A program made the position numbers and the translations under genes. From the NCBI GenBank assembly GCA_031258665.1, contig JAIRML010000267.1, forward strand, positions 1-5,768: DNA of 5,768 bases. The letters run 5' to 3'. Shown here piece by piece: positions 1 through 5,000 of this stretch; the stretch's first letter is position 1; the number at the start of each line of letters is the position of its first letter. The notes below the pieces were generated by a model. The model had not been told where the DNA came from. It saw only the letters and a list, made by a program, of their open reading frames with translations, and made no database searches. The DNA is from Oscillospiraceae bacterium. GTDB lineage: Bacteria > Bacillota > Clostridia > Oscillospirales > UBA929.

Positions 1-744
1 GCGCGGACCGCCCTGGCCGCCGAAACCGCCGGGCCGCGGGCCCCGGTCGCGCCGGTCGCGCCGGTCGTCGCGGGGACGGGGCGCCTCGATCGTACGGGAC
101 CCCATGCGGTTGCCCACGCTGAGCACCTCTCCCTTGTATATCCAAACCTTCACGCCGAGGCGGCCGTATGTGGTTCTGGCCTCGGCAAAGCCATAGTCGA
201 TGTCGGCGCGCAGCGTCTGGAGGGGGATGGTCCCCTCGTGGTAATGTTCCACGCGCGCGATCTCCGCGCCGCCCAGACGGCCAGACACACAGGTCTTGAT
301 GCCGCGCGCGCCCAGGCGCATGGAACGCTGCATGGCCTGCTTCATGGCCCGGCGGAAAGAGATGCGCTTTTCGAGCTGCTGCGCAATGTTTTCCGCCACG
401 AGCTGGGCGTTCATGTCGGGGCTTCTGACCTCGACGATGTTCAGCGCCACCGGCTTTTTGATCATCGCCTCAAGTTTGGCGCGCAGTTTCTCAATGTCCT
501 GCCCCTGGCGGCCGATCACGACGCCCGGCCGGGCACAGTGCAGGAAGACGCGCACGCGGGTGCTGTCCCGCTCGATCTCGATGCGAGGAATACCGGCGCT
601 CTGCAGCGTGGTCTTCAGGTATTCGCGGATCTTATAATCCTCCAGCAGCAGCGCGCCCACCTTGTCGTTGGGGGCGTACCAGCGGGAGTCCCATCCTTTG
701 ATGACGCCGACACGCAGACCGTGCGGATTGACTTTCTGTCCCAT
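1..744 (-). CDS. rpsC: 30S ribosomal protein S3 (3' end outside the window)
   Basis: S3 sits in the head of the 30S subunit and lines the mRNA entry channel. The frame opens with ATG at 744 and runs to the left edge with no stop, giving 248 residues so far. The start MGQKVNPHGLRVGVIKGWDS is typical of S3. The KH domain lies at about residues 63-95 (RVRVFLHCARPGVVIGRQGQ) with its GRQG loop at 78-81. The S3 C-terminal domain follows from about 120 to 220, with a LGARGIK segment near 144-150. The family core ends near residue 220; beyond it is a low-complexity tail rich in Arg, Asp, Gly and Pro (RPRDDRRDRRDRGPRPGG), partly encoded by a 9-nt repeat. The SD AAGGGGG (751-757) overlaps the rplV stop codon, 6 nt before the ATG, which suggests translational coupling. 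Identification is certain; the full length is unknown. Confidence 0.97.
   Translation of the reverse strand, partial: MGQKVNPHGLRVGVIKGWDSRWYAPNDKVGALLLEDYKIREYLKTTLQSAGIPRIEIERDSTRVRVFLHCARPGVVIGRQGQDIEKLRAKLEAMIKKPVALNIVEVRSPDMNAQLVAENIAQQLEKRISFRRAMKQAMQRSMRLGARGIKTCVSGRLGGAEIARVEHYHEGTIPLQTLRADIDYGFAEARTTYGRLGVKVWIYKGEVLSVGNRMGSRTIEAPRPRDDRRDRRDRGPRPGGFGGQGGPR
45..71 (-). repeat. 9-nt tandem repeat coding the S3 tail
   Basis: On the plus strand GGTCGCGCC occurs twice (45-53, 54-62), followed by a degenerate third copy GGTCGTCGC (63-71). The unit is in frame with rpsC and codes the Arg-Arg-Asp periodicity of the S3 tail (CGC GAC CGG twice, after GAC GAC CGG). The 9-nt period keeps the frame, so copy number could vary by replication slippage without disrupting the protein. 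Confidence 0.75.
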
Positions 745-755
745 ACCCTGCCCCC

Positions 756-1091
756 TTATTCCTTTTCACGCACAGCCACGGTGATGTGCGACGTTCGTTT
801 GAGAATGCGAAACGCCCGCCCCTGGGCGCGCGGACTGATGCGCTTGAGCGTGGGCCCCGGGCCGACGAGCACCTCCGACACGATGAGGTCGTCCGCGCTC
901 ATCTCGAAGTTGTTCTCGGCGTTGGCGCACGCGCTGCGCAATACTTTGAGCAGGGGCTCGGAGGCCGCCTTTGGCGTGTGCTTTAAGATGGCCTGCGCCG
1001 TCTTGGCGTCCTTGCCGCGGATGAGCTCCCCGACGATCTGGACCTTGCGCGGCGAAATGCGTAGATAGCGCAGATGCGCTCTGGCTTCCAT
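756..1091 (-). CDS. rplV: 50S ribosomal protein L22
   Basis: L22 binds 23S rRNA early in 50S assembly and sends a long beta-hairpin into the nascent peptide exit tunnel. The protein has 111 residues, normal for the family. It starts MEARAHLRYLRISPRKVQIV, with the conserved SPRK rRNA-contact segment at residues 12-15. The extended tunnel hairpin falls at about residues 78-103 (VGPGPTLKRISPRAQGRAFR), followed by the family-typical ending RTSHITVAVRE. A longer in-frame ORF reaches 1250, but those codons lie inside rpsS. ATG 1091 is chosen because AAGGAGG (1100-1106) sits 8 nt upstream and the product matches L22 from residue 1. The SD overlaps the rpsS stop (TAAGGAGG), so translation is probably coupled. 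There is an 11-nt gap to rpsC. Confidence 0.97.
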   Translation of the reverse strand: MEARAHLRYLRISPRKVQIVGELIRGKDAKTAQAILKHTPKAASEPLLKVLRSACANAENNFEMSADDLIVSEVLVGPGPTLKRISPRAQGRAFRILKRTSHITVAVREKE

Positions 1092-1104
1092 ACGGCTTTC
1101 CTCC

Positions 1105-1380
1105 TTACTTGCCGGACGTCTTGCTGCCCGCGTGGCCCCGGAAGGTGCGCGTGGGAGCAAATTCGCCCAGCTTGTGGCCCACCATGTCCTCGGTAACATA
1201 CACCGGCACATGTTTGCGGCCGTCATGCACCGCGATGGTGTGCCCGACAAATTCGGGGAAAATCGTGGAGGCGCGGCTCCAGGTCTTCAGCACTTTTTTG
1301 TCCCCTTTGGCGGAGAGTTCCCGCACGCGCTTTAGGAGCTCAGGCGCCACATAGGGGCCTTTCTTTACGCTTCTGCTCAT
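1105..1380 (-). CDS. rpsS: 30S ribosomal protein S19
   Basis: S19 binds 16S rRNA in the 30S head with S13, near the A-site tRNA. It has 91 residues, against a usual 91-93. It begins MSRSVKKGPYVAPELLKRV and carries the conserved core WSRASTIFPEFVGHTIAVHDGR and the GHKLGEFAPTRTFRGH segment (about residues 69-84), which are diagnostic. The ORF extends in frame to 1425, but those 15 residues (MGCGLQGQPTLGGKH) come from the structured spacer and resemble no S19. ATG 1380 has a weaker SD, AGGGGG (1388-1393), 7 nt upstream. Unusually for an S10 operon, the gene is separated from rplB by 220 bp of hairpin-rich sequence, and a 9-bp hairpin stands just 5' of its SD. Confidence 0.97.
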   Translation of the reverse strand: MSRSVKKGPYVAPELLKRVRELSAKGDKKVLKTWSRASTIFPEFVGHTIAVHDGRKHVPVYVTEDMVGHKLGEFAPTRTFRGHAGSKTSGK

Positions 1381-1396
1381 GTGTTTTCCCCCTAAC

Positions 1397-1418
1397 GTGG
1401 GCTGCCCTTGCAGCCCAC
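1397..1418 (-). repeat. 9-bp inverted repeat upstream of the rpsS ribosome binding site
   Basis: GTGGGCTGC (1397-1405) and GCAGCCCAC (1410-1418) form a perfect 9-bp stem with a 4-nt loop. In the mRNA the hairpin ends 3 nt before the SD AGGGGG of rpsS. It has no U-run after it, so it is not an intrinsic terminator. It could protect a processed 5' end or influence ribosome access to rpsS, but nothing here proves either. Confidence 0.7.
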
Positions 1419-1420
1419 AA

Positions 1421-1440
1421 CCCAAAATTCTTGTTTTATT
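1421..1440. repeat. Direct repeat, left copy (rplB-rpsS spacer)
   Basis: The plus strand reads CCCAAAATTCTTGTTTTATT. It matches the copy at 1552-1574 (CCCAAAAATTCTCGTTTTTT then ATT) apart from one T/C change and homopolymer length differences. The two copies lie about 131 bp apart and bracket the branched inverted-repeat core. Homopolymer differences are as expected if the copies diverged after duplication or insertion. Confidence 0.6.
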
Positions 1441-1551
1441 TTTTGAAAAACTTTTTTTTTCAACAACACGGGGGTGGATCGAGGCGCTGAGGCGCCTCGC
1501 GGGGTGCGGTTTGGGGTAAAGAAATACGCAAACCGCGGATGGGATCCGTCC

Positions 1552-1574
1552 CCCAAAAATTCTCGTTTTTTATT
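1552..1574. repeat. Direct repeat, right copy (rplB-rpsS spacer)
   Basis: This is the partner of the 1421-1440 copy, sharing CCCAAAA, TTCT and the T-rich end. Its right end overlaps the 10-bp hairpin at 1570-1592, whereas the left copy has its own hairpin (1397-1418) on its outer side. Each direct repeat is therefore flanked outside by a hairpin and inside by the branched core. Confidence 0.6.
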
Positions 1575-1592
1575 GCCGCGAAGCGGCAATAA
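1570..1592 (-). repeat. 10-bp hairpin downstream of the rplB stop
   Basis: TTATTGCCGC (1570-1579) and GCGGCAATAA (1583-1592) pair perfectly around a 3-nt loop. On the plus DNA strand the apex reads GCGAAGC, a sequence known to form an exceptionally stable DNA mini-hairpin. It lies 8 nt after the rplB stop in the transcript. What follows in the mRNA is an A-run, not a U-run, so it does not look like a Rho-independent terminator. A role as an mRNA processing or stability barrier, or simply as the end of the inserted element, is inference. Confidence 0.65.
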
Positions 1593-1600
1593 GTTACTAT

Positions 1601-2434
1601 TTATTTGGCGCCCCGGCGCTTGACAATGAAGCGGTCGGTGAGGTTCTTTTTCTTGCGGGTCTTGTACCCGAGCGTGGGCTTCCCCCACGGGGTCACCGGG
1701 CCGGCGCGGCCGATGGGGCTTTTGCCCTCGCCGCCGCCGTGCGGGTGATCGACAGGGTTCATGACGCTGCCGCGAACCGTGGGCCGCCAGCCCATGTGGC
1801 GCTTGCGGCCCGCCTTGCCGATCTGCACGTTTTCGTAGTCGATGTTGCCGACCTGCCCAATGGTGGCGCGGCAGTTCATGCGCACGTAGCGCACCTCGCC
1901 GGACGGGAGCCGAACCTGGGCCATCTTGCCCTCCTTGGCCATGAGCTGGGCCGCGGTGCCCGCGCCACGCGCGATCTGGCCGCCCTTGCCGGGGTAAAGT
2001 TCGATGTTGTGGATGAACGTACCGAGCGGAATGGCGCTGATGGGCAGGCTGTTCCCCGGCTTGATGTCCGCGCCGAGCCCCGACATCACCGTGTCGCCCA
2101 CCTTGAGGCCGACCGGCGCCAAGATGTATCGCTTCTCCCCGTCTTCATAGGCAAGCAGGGCGATGTTGGCGGAGCGGTTGGGGTCGTACTCCAGCGCCAG
2201 CACGGCGGCCGGGATATCGACTTTGTTGCGTTTGAAGTCGATGATGCGGTATTTGCGCTTGTGCCCGCCGCCGCGGTGGCGCACGGTGATGCGCCCGTAA
2301 CTGTTGCGGCCGGCTTTCCCGCGCAGCGCCTCCGTCAGCTTCCGCTCCGGCGGCTTTTTTGTCAGGCCCTCGAAGGAGAGCACCGACATGTGCCGCCGCG
2401 AGGGGGTCGTCGGCCGGAAATATTTGATGGCCAT
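1601..2434 (-). CDS. rplB: 50S ribosomal protein L2
   Basis: L2 binds 23S rRNA domain IV next to the peptidyl transferase centre and helps subunit association. It has 277 residues, matching the usual 273-277. The N-terminus MAIKYFRPTTPSRRHMSVL, the RNA-binding segment RHRGGGHKRKYRIIDFKRNK, the GAGTAAQLMAKEGKMAQVRLPSGE region and the C-terminal DHPHGGGEGKSPIGR (from residue 229) are all family signatures. The conserved His in DHPHGG (residue 230) corresponds to the functionally important His229 of E. coli L2. The ORF could open 5 codons earlier at 2449, but that ATG has an SD too close to it, while ATG 2434 has GGGAG (2443-2447) at 8 nt and starts exactly where L2 proteins do. A 76-nt gap separates it from rplW. 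The downstream gap to rpsS is abnormally long. Confidence 0.98.
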   Translation of the reverse strand: MAIKYFRPTTPSRRHMSVLSFEGLTKKPPERKLTEALRGKAGRNSYGRITVRHRGGGHKRKYRIIDFKRNKVDIPAAVLALEYDPNRSANIALLAYEDGEKRYILAPVGLKVGDTVMSGLGADIKPGNSLPISAIPLGTFIHNIELYPGKGGQIARGAGTAAQLMAKEGKMAQVRLPSGEVRYVRMNCRATIGQVGNIDYENVQIGKAGRKRHMGWRPTVRGSVMNPVDHPHGGGEGKSPIGRAGPVTPWGKPTLGYKTRKKKNLTDRFIVKRRGAK

Positions 2435-2510
2435 CTGCAAAACTCCCATCCTACAAGCAATTTGTCTGCCGCCCGGGCTTTCGGGCTATGTTCCGGGTAA
2501 CGCCGGCGCC
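2435..2510 (-). other. rplW-rplB spacer with small hairpin
   Basis: This 76-nt untranslated spacer lies inside the operon. GCCCG (2471-2475) and CGGGC (2482-2486) form a short 5-bp stem with a 6-nt loop in the middle. No U-run follows, and the SD of rplB lies at the far end. I see no promoter or terminator here. Confidence 0.5.
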
Positions 2511-2804
2511 TTATACCATGCCTTCGAAGAACTCGATGGTCTTGGAGTCAGGCCGCAGGCGGATGATCGCCTTTTTCCAGGCGGAGCGGCGGCCGATGTG
2601 GGCGCCCTGCCGCTTCTCCTTGCCCTGCATGTTGATGGTGTTGACGCTGAGCACCGCCACGCCGAAGACCTCCTCCACGGCTTTGCGGATCTCGATCTTG
2701 TTGGCGTCGCGCGCCACTTCGAAGACGTATTTTTTTTGGTCCACAGCCTCCATCGAGCGCTCGGTGATGATGGGGCGCAGCAAAATGTCGTACGGCGTTT
2801 TCAC
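2511..2804 (-). CDS. rplW: 50S ribosomal protein L23
   Basis: L23 lies at the exit of the peptide tunnel and is the docking site for trigger factor and SRP. It has 97 residues, normal for the family. Its start (M)KTPYDILLRPIITERSMEA is the classic L23 N-terminus, followed by KYVFEVARDANKIEIRKAVEEVFGV (about 25-49) and VNTINMQGKEKRQG (about 54-67), the tunnel-side loop. The start codon is GTG at 2804. Its last two bases form part of the rplD stop TGA, a 4-nt GTGA overlap implying translational coupling. The SD AGGAGGTG (2813-2820) lies inside rplD, 8 nt upstream. An ATG nearby (2809-2811) is out of frame and is not the start. Confidence 0.97.
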   Translation of the reverse strand: MKTPYDILLRPIITERSMEAVDQKKYVFEVARDANKIEIRKAVEEVFGVAVLSVNTINMQGKEKRQGAHIGRRSAWKKAIIRLRPDSKTIEFFEGMV

Positions 2805-3430
2805 TGGGCATACACCTCCTCAATGCGGTTGACGGCGGCCCTGTCGAGGATGAGCACGCCGTGGCCCAGCAGGTCGTAGACGTTGATGAGCCCGGCCAGC
2901 GTGGTCTTCACGCCCGGGATGTTGCGCGCGGAGAGTATGACCGCTTCGCGCGGCTCCGGGATGACGACGAGGGAGCGCTTGGCCTGCAGGGGCAGCGCGC
3001 GCAAAAACGCGGCGAAGGTTTTGGTTTTGATCGCGTCGAGCCGCAGATCTTCGACCACCAAAATCTCGCCGGCCGCTGCCTTGGCCGACAGCGCGCTGCG
3101 GATGGCGAGCCGGCGTACTTTTTTGTTGACCGAGTAGCGGTAGCTCCTCGGCTTCGGACCGAGCGCCACGCCGCCGTGTGTCCACTGCGGGGAACGGGTG
3201 GACCCGTGGCGGGCGCGCCCTGTCCCTTTTTGGCGCCACGGCTTGGCGCCGCCGCCCGACACCTCGGAGCGGGTCAGTGTGGACTGGGTGCCCTGCCGGC
3301 GGGCGGCCAGGTGGTGCCGCACCATCTCGTGCAGTACCGTCCGGTTCGGCTCGATGCCGAACACGGCGTCTGACAGCTCGTACTCGCCGACCTGGGCGCC
3401 AGACATGTCGTATACATTGGCCTTGGGCAT
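2801..3430 (-). CDS. rplD: 50S ribosomal protein L4
   Basis: L4 is a primary 23S rRNA-binding protein whose long loop reaches the exit tunnel constriction opposite L22. It has 209 residues, against a usual 205-210. The fold starts MPKANVYDMSGAQVGEYELS, and the tunnel loop at about residues 57-97 contains GGGAKPWRQKGTGRARHGS (59-77), an intact wild-type segment where macrolide-resistance changes map in other bacteria. The C-terminal region includes NVYDLLGHGVLILDRAAVNRI. The SD GGAGGAG (3440-3446) is 9 nt before ATG 3430. In E. coli, L4 is the repressor of its own S10 operon through the leader RNA. Whether that holds here is unknown, but this operon has a leader with an attenuator-like hairpin. 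The stop TGA overlaps the rplW start. Confidence 0.98.
   Translation of the reverse strand: MPKANVYDMSGAQVGEYELSDAVFGIEPNRTVLHEMVRHHLAARRQGTQSTLTRSEVSGGGAKPWRQKGTGRARHGSTRSPQWTHGGVALGPKPRSYRYSVNKKVRRLAIRSALSAKAAAGEILVVEDLRLDAIKTKTFAAFLRALPLQAKRSLVVIPEPREAVILSARNIPGVKTTLAGLINVYDLLGHGVLILDRAAVNRIEEVYAQ
2813..2820 (-). promoter_or_regulatory. Ribosome binding site deciding the GTG start of rplW
   Basis: AGGAGGTG on the minus strand is a full-strength SD located in the last codons of rplD. It is 8 nt from the GTG at 2802-2804. It supports the GTG start and the GTGA overlap between rplD and rplW over any downstream start. Confidence 0.85.
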
Positions 3431-3530
3431 AGGTCACAACTCCTCCGCCGCGCCGGGCGCGGCCCTGTAGAATCCCGGTCCCACGGCGCTTGGCCGGGAG
3501 ATCGGTCGTGTGGGTGCGGGGCAACCCACG
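3431..3530 (-). other. rplC-rplD spacer with hairpins
   Basis: This 100-nt gap is longer than the other junctions except rplB-rpsS. It contains three inverted repeats: GTGGGT/ACCCAC (3510-3515/3524-3529) directly after the rplC stop, TCCCGG/CCGGGA (starting at 3473, and ending near 3500), and CCGCGC/GCGCGG (3448-3453/3457-3462) directly before the rplD SD. None is followed by a U-run in the transcript. The last could partly hinder the rplD SD at 3440-3446. No promoter is evident. Confidence 0.5.
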
Positions 3531-4163
3531 TCAGTTCTTGACGCTGTTGCGGAGATATACGAGCCCGCGCCGGGGGCCGGGCACGGCGCCGCGCACGGCG
3601 ATGAGGTTCAGTTCCGGGTCGACCTTGACGACGTCAAGGTTCAAGATGGTGACCTGTTCGGCGCCCATGTGGCCCGGCATCTTTTTGCCGGGGAAGACGC
3701 GGGACGGGCTGGAGTTCGCGCCCATGGAACCGGCGTGCCGGTGCACCGGGCCGCCGCCGTGGGACATGGCCCCCCGCGAGGCGCCCCACCGCTTGACGGC
3801 GCCCTGGTACCCTTTGCCCTTGCTGACGCCGGTGCAGTCGACGCGGTCGCCCTCGGCGAACATGTCCGCCCGGATGACGTCGCCCACGCTGTAGCCGCCG
3901 GCGCCGGAGAGCTTAAACTCCTTGAGGTGGCGCCTTGGCGTGACGCCGGCCTTATTCAGATGGCCCAGCGCGGGCTTGCTCAGCCGGCGGGCCTCCACTT
4001 CTTCGAAGCCGAGTTGCAACGCGCTGTAGCCGTCTTTTTCCTCGACCTTTTTCTGCACGACGACGCAGGGCCCGGCCTCGATGACCGTAACCGGAATGAC
4101 CCGGCCGCTCTCGTCAAATATCTGTGACATCCCGACCTTGCGGCCAATGATCGCTTTGTCCAT
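3531..4163 (-). CDS. rplC: 50S ribosomal protein L3
   Basis: L3 initiates 50S assembly and reaches with its central extension toward the peptidyl transferase A-site. It has 210 residues, normal for the family. The N-terminus MDKAIIGRKVGMSQIFDESG and the segment IPVTVIEAGPCVVVQKK are diagnostic. The central extension at about residues 116-163 carries KRWGASRGAMSHGGGPVHRH followed by GSMGANSSPSRVFPGKKMPG. The ORF extends upstream to 4205, overlapping the rpsJ end. ATG 4163 is chosen since AGGAGG (4171-4176) sits 7 nt upstream and L3 homology begins there. There is a 25-nt gap to rpsJ. Confidence 0.98.
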   Translation of the reverse strand: MDKAIIGRKVGMSQIFDESGRVIPVTVIEAGPCVVVQKKVEEKDGYSALQLGFEEVEARRLSKPALGHLNKAGVTPRRHLKEFKLSGAGGYSVGDVIRADMFAEGDRVDCTGVSKGKGYQGAVKRWGASRGAMSHGGGPVHRHAGSMGANSSPSRVFPGKKMPGHMGAEQVTILNLDVVKVDPELNLIAVRGAVPGPRRGLVYLRNSVKN

Positions 4164-4188
4164 ACCAGTTCCTCCTGCTCCGACAAAA

Positions 4189-4506
4189 TCAGAGTTTGAT
4201 CTCAATCTCGACGCCCGCCGGCAGTTCCAGCGCCATCAGGGACTCCACGGTCTTCTGCGAGGGTTTTAAGATGTCGATGAGCCGTTTGTGGGTGCGCCGC
4301 TCGAACTGTTCGCGGCTGTCTTTATATTTGTGTACGGCGCGCAGGATCGTGACGATCTCCTTGTGCGTCGGCAGGGGCACGGGGCCGGAAACCCGGGCGC
4401 CGGTGCGCTTTGCCGTCTCTACAATGCGCTCGGCCGACTGGTCGACCAGCTGGTGGTCGTAGGCTTTGAGCCGGATGCGGATCATTTCCTTTGCAGGTGC
4501 TGCCAT
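4189..4506 (-). CDS. rpsJ: 30S ribosomal protein S10 (NusE)
   Basis: S10 is a 30S head protein that also acts as NusE, partner of NusB and NusG in transcription antitermination and transcription-translation coupling. It has 105 residues, against the usual 102-105. Core motifs are IRIRLKAYDHQLVDQSAERIV, TGARVSGPVPLPT, HKYKDSREQFERRTHKRLID and the end ELPAGVEIEIKL. The frame is open to 4686 without a stop, but that extension is leader. ATG 4506 has the strong SD AAAGGAGGGG (4515-4524) 8 nt upstream. The product starts MAAPAKEMIRIRLK; the inner Met of KEMIRIRLK lacks its own SD. This is the first gene of the operon and is preceded by a leader of about 300 nt. Confidence 0.97.
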   Translation of the reverse strand: MAAPAKEMIRIRLKAYDHQLVDQSAERIVETAKRTGARVSGPVPLPTHKEIVTILRAVHKYKDSREQFERRTHKRLIDILKPSQKTVESLMALELPAGVEIEIKL

Positions 4507-4604
4507 GGTGGGGACCCCTCCTTTGTCGTACTGCGGCGCCGTCTGGCCCCGCGCACGGATGAGAAATACTGTACGCCCCGCCGGGTGTGTCGCGCCGGCC
4601 CTGT

Positions 4605-4644
4605 AAAAAAGTCGGCGTCCCCGTTCTTCCCAGGCCAGGCCGAC
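4605..4644 (-). terminator. Attenuator-like hairpin in the rpsJ leader
   Basis: In the transcript GUCGGC (4644-4639) pairs with GCCGAC (4616-4611). U6 (4610-4605) follows at once, about 100 nt upstream of the rpsJ start. The 22-nt loop is long, with only weak inner pairing, so the terminator is of moderate strength, as attenuators often are. CCGAC at 4731-4735, earlier in the leader, is complementary to GUCGG of the 5' arm and could act as an antiterminator. Termination is predicted, not shown. Confidence 0.45.
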
Positions 4645-4761
4645 CCTTGAGCGCCTCTGCCAACGAGAGGAGCCCATGGAGACCAAGCGGCGAAACCCCT
4701 TGGCCCTCAGTCTTTCTCAGCCGCCCGATTGTCGGACATACTCCACGGAAGTGACCAGCCG

Positions 4762-4795
4762 GCAAGCTGCAATCTCCCGCTTCATCGCAAGCTGC
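4762..4795 (-). repeat. 9-bp direct repeat in the leader
   Basis: GCAAGCTGC (plus strand) occurs at 4762-4770 and 4787-4795, with a 25-bp period. In the RNA, GCAGCUUGC appears twice in the first 50 nt. One copy contributes to the nested stem of the 5' domain. Duplicate binding sites for a regulator or alternative pairing partners are possible; chance is not excluded. Confidence 0.45.
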
Positions 4796-4815
4796 GCCCA
4801 AACAGGCGCTCGTAT

Positions 4816-4844
4816 ATCATACTCCATATAAAATCGCTTGTCAA
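4816..4844 (-). promoter_or_regulatory. Sigma-A (sigma-70 type) promoter of the S10 operon
   Basis: On the minus strand a perfect -35 TTGACA (4839-4844) is followed after exactly 17 nt by -10 TATGAT (4816-4821), one change from TATAAT. The predicted start of transcription is near 4809-4810. It lies just downstream of a terminator and directly upstream of the r-protein leader, so it is the evident main promoter of rpsJ and the following genes. Confidence 0.88.
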
Positions 4845-4875
4845 GCCCTACATCCACGATTTTTCTGAGACGGAC

Positions 4876-4910
4876 GCAAAAAACAGCCCCCCAAAGGGAC
4901 TGTTTTTTGC
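4876..4910 (-). terminator. Bidirectional Rho-independent terminator
   Basis: GCAAAAAACAG (4876-4886) and CTGTTTTTTGC (4900-4910) form an 11-bp perfect stem, and CCC/GGG can pair further inside around an AAA loop. The GC-rich tip and A6/T6 arms give a U-run after the hairpin on either strand. On the minus strand it would end the dioxygenase transcript about 90 nt after its stop. It lies upstream of the S10 operon promoter, so it insulates the two units. Confidence 0.85.
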
Positions 4911-5000
4911 CTTCTCTGGCGTTCTTCCTCTTCTGTAATAAGCCGACGCCGCAACATACGGGCCGGGCTCAAGAAAAATCAGATCACAATCAGGTCACGA
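4911..5000. other. Spacer after the dioxygenase gene, no gene seen
   Basis: Apart from the 11-bp tandem repeat copies at its right end, these 90 bp show no coding potential on either strand, no SD and no clear promoter. They are the 3' untranslated stretch between the dioxygenase stop and the terminator. Confidence 0.5.

Larger units (their letters stand above)
1381..1600 (-). repeat. Hairpin-rich spacer between rplB and rpsS, probable inserted repeat element
   Basis: These 220 bp hold no credible gene. They carry an ordered set of inverted repeats (plus coordinates): 1397-1405/1410-1418 (9 bp, loop of 4); 1443-1450/1456-1463 (TTGAAAAA, 8 bp); 1480-1487/1492-1499 (CGAGGCGC, 8 bp, loop TGAG); 1506-1513/1529-1536 (GCGGTTTG, 8 bp); and 1570-1579/1583-1592 (10 bp, loop of 3). 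GGGGG-T-GGATC (1470-1480) can pair with GATCC-GT-CCCCC (1543-1554). That would enclose the 1480-1499 and 1506-1536 hairpins in a branched fold. Two imperfect direct repeats flank this core. Such organisation is typical of non-coding interspersed elements (REP/BIME or MITE-like) or a structured RNA. Element identity and exact ends are inference; the hairpins are read directly. The operon mRNA must pass through it. Confidence 0.6.
4507..4809 (-). promoter_or_regulatory. Structured 5' leader of the S10 operon mRNA
   Basis: About 300 nt lie between the predicted transcription start and rpsJ. In transcript order (plus coordinates) they contain: a 5-bp hairpin GCGCC/GGCGC (4794-4798/4805-4809) at the 5' end; a nested stem CGGGAG/CUUCCG (4774-4779/4746-4751) enclosing CAGC/GCUG (4766-4769/4756-4759); CCGA/UCGG near 4725-4735; CCAAG/CUUGG (4683-4703); CCUCU/AGAGG (4654-4658/4666-4670); a terminator-like stem at 4611-4644 with T6; and GCCGG/CCGGC (4580-4599). 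In E. coli the S10 leader binds L4 and controls both termination and translation. An analogous, not necessarily homologous, role is inferred. I do not recognise a known riboswitch class. Confidence 0.5.

Noticed and set aside
238..1068. 276-residue open frame on the plus strand opposite rpsC and rplV
   Set aside because: It is antisense to two certain r-protein genes and has the His/Arg/Ala-rich composition of a GC-rich shadow frame. No SD or recognisable domain.
1435..1463. TTGAAA ... 17 nt ... AATAAA as a second promoter ahead of rpsS
   Set aside because: The -10 match is only 4 of 6 and the whole segment is a homopolymer-rich A/T hairpin, so chance resemblance is likely. It would need 5'-end mapping.
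1570..1592. Terminator after rplB
   Set aside because: The hairpin is strong but is followed in the transcript by A6 rather than U-run, and essential operon genes lie downstream.
1392..1688. 98-residue open frame on the minus strand through the rplB-rpsS spacer
   Set aside because: It starts inside rplB in the wrong frame, has no SD, and its sequence merely reads through the inverted and direct repeats. A translated repeat is the better explanation.
1739..2500. 253-residue open frame on the plus strand opposite rplB
   Set aside because: Antisense to rplB. It lacks a family motif and is explained by GC-rich codon use of the real gene.
4507..4686. N-terminal extension of S10 upstream of 4506
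   Set aside because: The frame is open, but the product would exceed the S10 family by 60 residues and ATG 4506 has an excellent SD.
4702..4724. CUGAGA in the leader as a thiamine pyrophosphate riboswitch
   Set aside because: Only the short THI-box-like hexamer is present. The other conserved segments of that riboswitch are missing and the gene context is wrong.
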